Assembly (NCBI GenBank): GCA_023438065.1
Contig: JAEXRH010000008.1
Coordinates: forward strand, 62,001 to 126,000
Direction: 5' to 3'
DNA from: Spirochaetota bacterium
GTDB lineage: Bacteria; Spirochaetota; Spirochaetia; Treponematales; Treponemataceae
DNA: 64,000 bases
Below, one piece after another: positions 59,314 through 64,000 of the stretch. Numbering within the stretch: the stretch's first letter is position 1; each line of letters opens with the position of its first letter. A program made the position numbers and the translations under genes. A model generated the notes under the pieces. That model was given only the letters and a program-made list of their open reading frames with translations. It was not told where the DNA came from and made no database searches.

Positions 59314-62300
59314 ATGTCGGGAAGAAAGACGCTTCTTTTAGTCGAGGACGAACCCATGATCGCCCTCACCCAGCGGAAGAACCTCGAGCAGTACGGGTAT
59401 GACGTCATCACGGCGAGTTCAGGTAATGATGCCGTCGAGAAAACCAGGTCCGGTCCCGATATCGATCTCGTGTTGATGGATATCGGTCTCGACTCGGGCA
59501 TGGACGGCGCCGAAGCCGCGTCGGTCATTCTCTCGGAGCGGAATATCCCCCTCGTTTTTCTTTCCGGCCATACCGGAACCGAAGTCGTAAAAAAAACCGA
59601 GAAAATCAGCTCCTACGGATACGTCGTGAAAAATAGCGGCATCACCATACTCGACGCCGCGATCAAGACGGCTTTCAAGCTTTTCGAGGAGACCCGAAGG
59701 GCGCGGGAGAGCGAGGAGCGGTATCGTCGCCTTGTCGAGATTTCCCCCGACGCCATCTTCATCAATCAGGGAGGAACGATCGTCTTCGTCAACCGGGCTT
59801 GCGCGGATCTGCTGGGAGGCGGCGATCCTGCGACGGTTCTCGGCAAGTCACCCTTCGACTTCATCCATCCCGACTATCACGAGATGGTGCGGGGGCGGAT
59901 CGGGCGAATCCTGAGCGACAAGTCGCAGGCGCCCTACCAGGACATGCGCATGTTTCGTCCCGACGGTACAACGGTCGAGGTCGAGACGACGGCAATCCCC
60001 TTCGCGACGGACGCGGGTCCCGCGATCCAGGTGGTCGTCCGCGATATCTCCGCGCGCAAGCGGGCGGACAGGAAACTCCGCGAGAGCGAGGAACGATTGC
60101 GGCTATTCATCGAGCACGCTCCCGCCGCGCTCGCCATGTTCGACCGTGACATGCGCTACCTCGCCGTGAGCAATCGATGGCTCGCGGACTATAATTTGCA
60201 AGGAAAGAACCTCGTAGGGATGTCCCATTACGAGGTCTTTCCGGAAATCCCCGAGGAATGGAAGGAGGTTCATCGGCGCGCTCTCGCGGGCGAGGTGATC
60301 CGATCCGACGCGGATCGCTTCCCGCGCGACGACGGCACCGTCCAGAGGCTTCGTTGGGAGGTCAGGCCCTGGAAAGGAACCGACGGCGCCATAGGCGGGA
60401 TCCTGATCCTCTCGGAGGACATCACCGAGCGAAAGCGCATGGAAGAGGAGCTACGACGGACCGAGTCCCTCTTTCGCGGCATGTTCGAGCAGGCGGCTGT
60501 AGGCATGGCGCAGATCGACTCGAGAACCGGGGAGTTCCTCAGGATAAACCGGAAGTTATGCGACATTACCGGGTATTCGGCCACCGAGATGACCGCCTCC
60601 ACCTTCCAGTCCATTACCCATCCCGACGATCTGCAGAAAGACCTTGATAACATGGATCGGCTTCTCGCCGGGGAGATCCGCTCCTTTTCCCTCGAGAAAC
60701 GATATATCCGCAAGGACGGCGATACCGTGTGGGTTAACCTCACCGTGTCCCCCCTCTGGGACCCGGGGGCGCCGCCTGAATACCACCTTGCTATCGTGGA
60801 GGACATCACCGAAAGGAAGCGCGCCGAGCGGAACCTGCGCGAGAGCGAGGAGCGGTTTGCCCGCGTGTTCCACAGCAGCCCGGCCTGCCAGCTCATCAGC
60901 ACCTACCCCGGCGGGAAGATCGTCGACGTGAACGAGGCGTATTGCCGTTTGATCGGCCGCGCGCGCGAGGGGCTTCTCGGGAGGACTACCGCGGAGCTCG
61001 GGATTTGGCGGTCGGCGGAGGACCGGGCGGAAGCGTTCAGGAGCTTCGCCGCCGACGGGCGTATTCAGCAACGGGAGGTCGTGTTCACCCGGGGTACGGG
61101 AGAGCTTATCACCGTTCTCGCCTCCGTCGAGCCGATCGAGCTCCGGGGCGAGTCCTGCGTCGTTTCGACGGTGGTCGACATTACCGAGCGGCGAAAGGCC
61201 GCGGCGGCGCTGCGTCAGAGCGAGGAACGCTATCGGCGGCTGGTGGAGATCTCCCCCGACGCCGTTTTCATCAACCAGGACGACGTCATAGTCTACGCCA
61301 ACCCGGCGATGGCCCGGCTCATCGGGGCCGGGGATCCCGCGCGGATAGTCGGCAAGAACCCCCTCGAGATTTTCCATCCCGCCTCCCTTGAGCTCGTCAA
61401 GGAAAGGATCAAAGCCCTTCGCGAGACCGACAAGGCGGTGCCGGCAGTCGTCGAGAAGGTTCTCCGCCTCGACGGCTCGATCGTAATGGCCGAGGTTTCC
61501 GCCATCCCCTTCGAGTTGGAAGGCGGGCGGGCGATCCAGGTGATCATGCGCGACATCAGCGAGCGCCTGGCGGCCGAGGCCGCCCTCGCGGACTCGGAGG
61601 AACGGTATCGCGGCATTTTCGAGGGGGCTAGCCAGGGGATCATAATGGTTGACCTCGAAACCGGGCGCTTCCGGATCGTGAATCCCGCGATGTGCCGCAT
61701 GTTCGGCTACGACGCCGACGCATTCCGTGACCTGGCGGTCAGCGACCTGCACCCGGCCGCCGCGGCGGACGAGGCGCGAAAGACCTTCGCTTTGATGGCT
61801 CGGGGAAACAAGCCGTCCGTCCAGGAATTTCCCTGCGTTCGCAAGGACGGTACCACGTTTTTCGCGGACATCGCGGCGAGTCTCGTGACCTTCGACGGGC
61901 ATCGCTACCTGCTGGGATTCTTTACCGAGGTCACTGAGCGGGTGGATGGTCAGAAGCTGCTGCGCGAGAGCGAGGAACGGTACCGGAGCCTCATCGAGAA
62001 CAGCCACGACCTGATACAGAGCGCGGACGCGGACGGACGCTTCATCTTCGTCAACGACGCGTGGCTCAGGACCATGGAATACTCCCGCGAGGACCTGGGC
62101 TCGATCGGTCTTTTCGACGTCGTCCACCCCGACTCACGCGCGCTTTGCGAGGAGGAATTCCGCCAGGTGCTGAGCGGGAAAGCGGTCGAGCGGATCAGTC
62201 CCGTTTTCGTCACCCGTTCCGGCCGGGCGCTTGACCTCGAGGGAAACGTGGTCCCTCATGTTCGCGCCGACGGCACGGTAATCACCAACGCCTTCTTCAA

Positions 62301-63672
62301 CGAGGTGACGGAGCGTAAACGCGATGAGGTTGTGAAGTCGATCCGCCTCGCCGCCAGCCAGGCTCTGTATCGGCCGGGAGCTCTCGACGGGATCCTCGCG
62401 GAACTCTGCCGGGCACTCGCGATCGCGTCTTCCCTCGATTTCGGGGAGGTATGGTGGCTCGATCCGGAGGCGAAGCGCATGGAGCGGCGCGTCGCCTGGG
62501 CCGGGGACGGCGAAGGGGACGTCGCTGCCCGGGATTTTTTCGCGGCGAGCGAGGGCATGACCTTCGCGCGCGGAGAGGGAATGCCGGGACGCGTTTGGGC
62601 CGAGGGAACGTCGACGATCTTTACCGACCTCGCGAACCATCCCGACTTTCTCAGGAGGGGTATCGCCGGGAAGTTGGGCGTCGAGAGCGTGGTCGGGATA
62701 CCCATCGGGGATAAGGGCAAGGCCTACGGCGCGATCCTCCTCTTCGGGACGAAGCGGCATGTTCCGGCGCTCTATCTCCGGGACGTCTTCGACGAGGTCG
62801 GACGGCAGGCGGGAGATGTCGTCGCGCGGAAGACGCTCGAGATCGAGCTTGAACTCGAGCGGAGGGACCTCGCCCGACGCGTCGACGAACGGACCTCCGA
62901 GCTGAGGGGCGCCACCGCCGCCGCCGAGGCGGCAAACAGGGCGAAGTCCGATTTTCTCGCCAGCATGTCGCACGAGTTACGCACGCCGCTCAACTCCATC
63001 ATCGGCTTCTCCGAGGTGATGATAGGCGGACTCACCGGAGAGCTGACGGCGGAGCAGGAGGAATACCTCGGCGACATTCACGCGAGCGGCAAGCATCTTC
63101 TTTCCCTAATCAACGACATACTCGACCTCTCGAAGGTGGAAGCCGGCAAGATGGAGCTGCGGTCCGGGCCCGTGAGCGTCCGCGAACTTCTGCGAACGAC
63201 CATGGCGCTCTTCAAGGAGCGGAGCCTGAAGCACGGTATCGCGCTCCGCGCCGAGCTTCGCCTCGGCGATGAAGAGGACCAACTGACCGCCGACGAGCGG
63301 AAAATCAAGCAGGTGCTGTTCAACCTCGTGAGCAACGCCGTCAAGTTCACCCCGGACGGAGGGACCGTGGAGATCGGGGCAGAGCGGGTCCTGGAGGAGG
63401 GGAGGCCCTTCATCGAGTTCTGGATACGCGACACCGGCATCGGCATCGCCCCGGCCGACCGGAAGCGGCTGTTCCTGCCTTTCAGTCAGCTCGACGGAAC
63501 GAGTACCCGGAACTACGGCGGCACCGGTTTGGGCCTCTCCATCTGCAAGAGTTTCGTCGAGCTGCACGGGGGAAAGATCTGGCTCGAGAGCGAGGAGGGG
63601 AAGGGGTCGACCTTCCATTTCGCCATTCCCGCGGATTTCCCGCGCGGAGAGGAGGGTTGGGAGCATGGGTAA
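59314..63672 (+). CDS. REC-(PAS)7-GAF hybrid sensor histidine kinase
   Basis: 1452 residues, no membrane spans, so cytoplasmic. Receiver at residues 1-120 with Asp56 (LMDIGL). Seven PAS domains start near residues 133, 257, 384, 510, 635, 760 and 885, each introduced by an SEER-type helix. PAS1 and PAS5 share SEERYRRLVEISPDA and are probable duplicates. GAF at about 1007-1170 (FGEVWWLD, GIPIGDKGKAYGAILLFG). Kinase core with SMSHELRTPLNSIIGFSE (His1220), FNLVSNAVKFTPDGG, DTGIGIAPAD and GTGLGLSI. The stop overlaps the next response regulator start. It probably integrates several redox or small-molecule inputs. Confidence 0.95.
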   Translation: MSGRKTLLLVEDEPMIALTQRKNLEQYGYDVITASSGNDAVEKTRSGPDIDLVLMDIGLDSGMDGAEAASVILSERNIPLVFLSGHTGTEVVKKTEKISSYGYVVKNSGITILDAAIKTAFKLFEETRRARESEERYRRLVEISPDAIFINQGGTIVFVNRACADLLGGGDPATVLGKSPFDFIHPDYHEMVRGRIGRILSDKSQAPYQDMRMFRPDGTTVEVETTAIPFATDAGPAIQVVVRDISARKRADRKLRESEERLRLFIEHAPAALAMFDRDMRYLAVSNRWLADYNLQGKNLVGMSHYEVFPEIPEEWKEVHRRALAGEVIRSDADRFPRDDGTVQRLRWEVRPWKGTDGAIGGILILSEDITERKRMEEELRRTESLFRGMFEQAAVGMAQIDSRTGEFLRINRKLCDITGYSATEMTASTFQSITHPDDLQKDLDNMDRLLAGEIRSFSLEKRYIRKDGDTVWVNLTVSPLWDPGAPPEYHLAIVEDITERKRAERNLRESEERFARVFHSSPACQLISTYPGGKIVDVNEAYCRLIGRAREGLLGRTTAELGIWRSAEDRAEAFRSFAADGRIQQREVVFTRGTGELITVLASVEPIELRGESCVVSTVVDITERRKAAAALRQSEERYRRLVEISPDAVFINQDDVIVYANPAMARLIGAGDPARIVGKNPLEIFHPASLELVKERIKALRETDKAVPAVVEKVLRLDGSIVMAEVSAIPFELEGGRAIQVIMRDISERLAAEAALADSEERYRGIFEGASQGIIMVDLETGRFRIVNPAMCRMFGYDADAFRDLAVSDLHPAAAADEARKTFALMARGNKPSVQEFPCVRKDGTTFFADIAASLVTFDGHRYLLGFFTEVTERVDGQKLLRESEERYRSLIENSHDLIQSADADGRFIFVNDAWLRTMEYSREDLGSIGLFDVVHPDSRALCEEEFRQVLSGKAVERISPVFVTRSGRALDLEGNVVPHVRADGTVITNAFFNEVTERKRDEVVKSIRLAASQALYRPGALDGILAELCRALAIASSLDFGEVWWLDPEAKRMERRVAWAGDGEGDVAARDFFAASEGMTFARGEGMPGRVWAEGTSTIFTDLANHPDFLRRGIAGKLGVESVVGIPIGDKGKAYGAILLFGTKRHVPALYLRDVFDEVGRQAGDVVARKTLEIELELERRDLARRVDERTSELRGATAAAEAANRAKSDFLASMSHELRTPLNSIIGFSEVMIGGLTGELTAEQEEYLGDIHASGKHLLSLINDILDLSKVEAGKMELRSGPVSVRELLRTTMALFKERSLKHGIALRAELRLGDEEDQLTADERKIKQVLFNLVSNAVKFTPDGGTVEIGAERVLEEGRPFIEFWIRDTGIGIAPADRKRLFLPFSQLDGTSTRNYGGTGLGLSICKSFVELHGGKIWLESEEGKGSTFHFAIPADFPRGEEGWEHG

Positions 63673-64000
63673 GCGCGCGCTCATCGCGGACGACAACGAG
63701 AAGAACCGAAAGCTCCTCCGCGTGATCCTCGGCAAATCCGGGTATGAGACGACAGAGGCGCAGGACGGGGCTCGTGCCCTCGCGCTCGCCCGTGAGTTGC
63801 GGCCGGACATAATCCTTATGGACTACCGTATGCCGGTCATGAACGGAATCGAGGTTACCCGAGCCCTCAAGGCGGATGCCGCGACCGCGAGCATCCCGGT
63901 ATTCATCGTCACGTCCAGCGCGATGGACGGGGATAGGGACCGAATCATTCGTGAATCGGGTTGCGACGAGCTCTACACGAAACCGATCGACTATAAGCAA
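63665..64000 (+). CDS. Response regulator (3' end outside window)
   Basis: At least 112 residues from the ATG at 63665, which overlaps the kinase stop. Receiver domain: ALIADDNEKNRKLL acidic pair, phosphoacceptor Asp53 in ILMDYRMP, TSSAM with the Thr/Ser switch, and YTKPID with the conserved Lys. The frame is open to the right edge, so whether it is a single-domain (CheY/DivK-like) protein or carries an output domain cannot be seen. It is the likely partner of the large kinase. Confidence 0.9.
   Translation, partial: MGKRALIADDNEKNRKLLRVILGKSGYETTEAQDGARALALARELRPDIILMDYRMPVMNGIEVTRALKADAATASIPVFIVTSSAMDGDRDRIIRESGCDELYTKPIDYKQ

Noticed and set aside
60556..62127. 523-codon minus-strand reading frame inside the PAS kinase
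   Set aside because: Antisense shadow of repeated PAS-coding DNA; no recognisable domain and no RBS.
1..64000. CRISPR arrays, insertion sequences, rRNA genes and classical riboswitches
   Set aside because: No regularly spaced direct repeats with unique spacers, no transposase reading frames with flanking inverted repeats, no rRNA-like stretches and no conserved aptamer cores were seen. A covariance-model search would be needed to exclude weak riboswitches.

Overview
The window looks like chromosomal DNA from a high-GC, diderm, anaerobic or microaerophilic bacterium. A member of the Spirochaetota is my best guess, but this is inference from gene content: BspA-type leucine-rich repeat and InlB-repeat lipoproteins, a DUF4914 protein, many lipobox signal peptides, an outer-membrane barrel protein, and a strong oxygen-defence set without respiratory genes. 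About 50 protein genes are supported. I see no rRNA, complete tRNA, insertion sequence or CRISPR array.

Layout. 1-2107 (-): partial BspA/InlB-repeat surface lipoprotein. 2.3-4.2 kb: M48 protease, 3-methyladenine glycosylase, SnoaL-like protein. 4.5-8.5 kb: outer-membrane protein, two FeoA and FeoB (ferrous iron uptake). 8.5-9.5 kb (-): glutathione peroxidase and an OhrR-type regulator. 9.8-17.1 kb: an ArsR regulator, a DGC-type cysteine protein, a CooS-like carbon monoxide dehydrogenase that lacks one C-cluster cysteine, a NitT/TauT-type ABC transporter, and a divergent DUF1007 + NicO nickel/cobalt transporter pair. 17.1-21.2 kb: truncated esterase, EamA and ZIP transporters, RsgA. 21.4-26.2 kb: PaaX-like regulator, secreted protein and CrtI-like oxidoreductase, then hemerythrin and flavodiiron protein. 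26.2-34.1 kb: small RNA-binding protein, hemolysin III, a VWA-protein/histidine kinase/response regulator/flavoprotein operon, and a metallo-beta-lactamase-fold enzyme. 34.3-37.6 kb: ECF sigma factor and two secreted hydrolases. 37.8-40.7 kb: a visibly lower-GC four-gene operon (creatininase, GNAT, methyltransferase, adenosine deaminase-like).

40.7-47.8 kb (-) is a copper locus: response regulator/kinase pair, HMA-SafE-cupredoxin fusion, and a CopA ATPase whose last 68 residues are a CopZ-like domain with its own internal ribosome binding site and ATG. A direct repeat with 11-bp period (consensus RTTCAC-N5-RTTYAS), placed exactly 10 bp before a -10 box, occurs upstream of the response regulator, upstream of the SafE-CopA operon, and 10 kb away upstream of two small membrane-protein genes at 57.7-58.2 kb. 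I read this as one copper-type regulon.

48.0-55.6 kb (-) is a run containing a DUF4914 P-loop protein, PurK, adenylate kinase, an OFA-type MFS transporter, PurE, a DUF6671-like zinc-ribbon protein and a secreted protein. 55.6-57.7 kb is gene-poor and scar-like: DUF2294 with a textbook terminator, a decayed chemotaxis-receptor fragment and a tRNA 3'-half remnant. 58.7-64 kb: bacteriohemerythrin, a 1452-residue REC-(PAS)7-GAF histidine kinase and the start of a response regulator that runs off the window.

The two signals most worth following are the C-cluster-variant CODH locus with its paired ArsR operators, and the three-promoter copper-type regulon with the nested CopZ.
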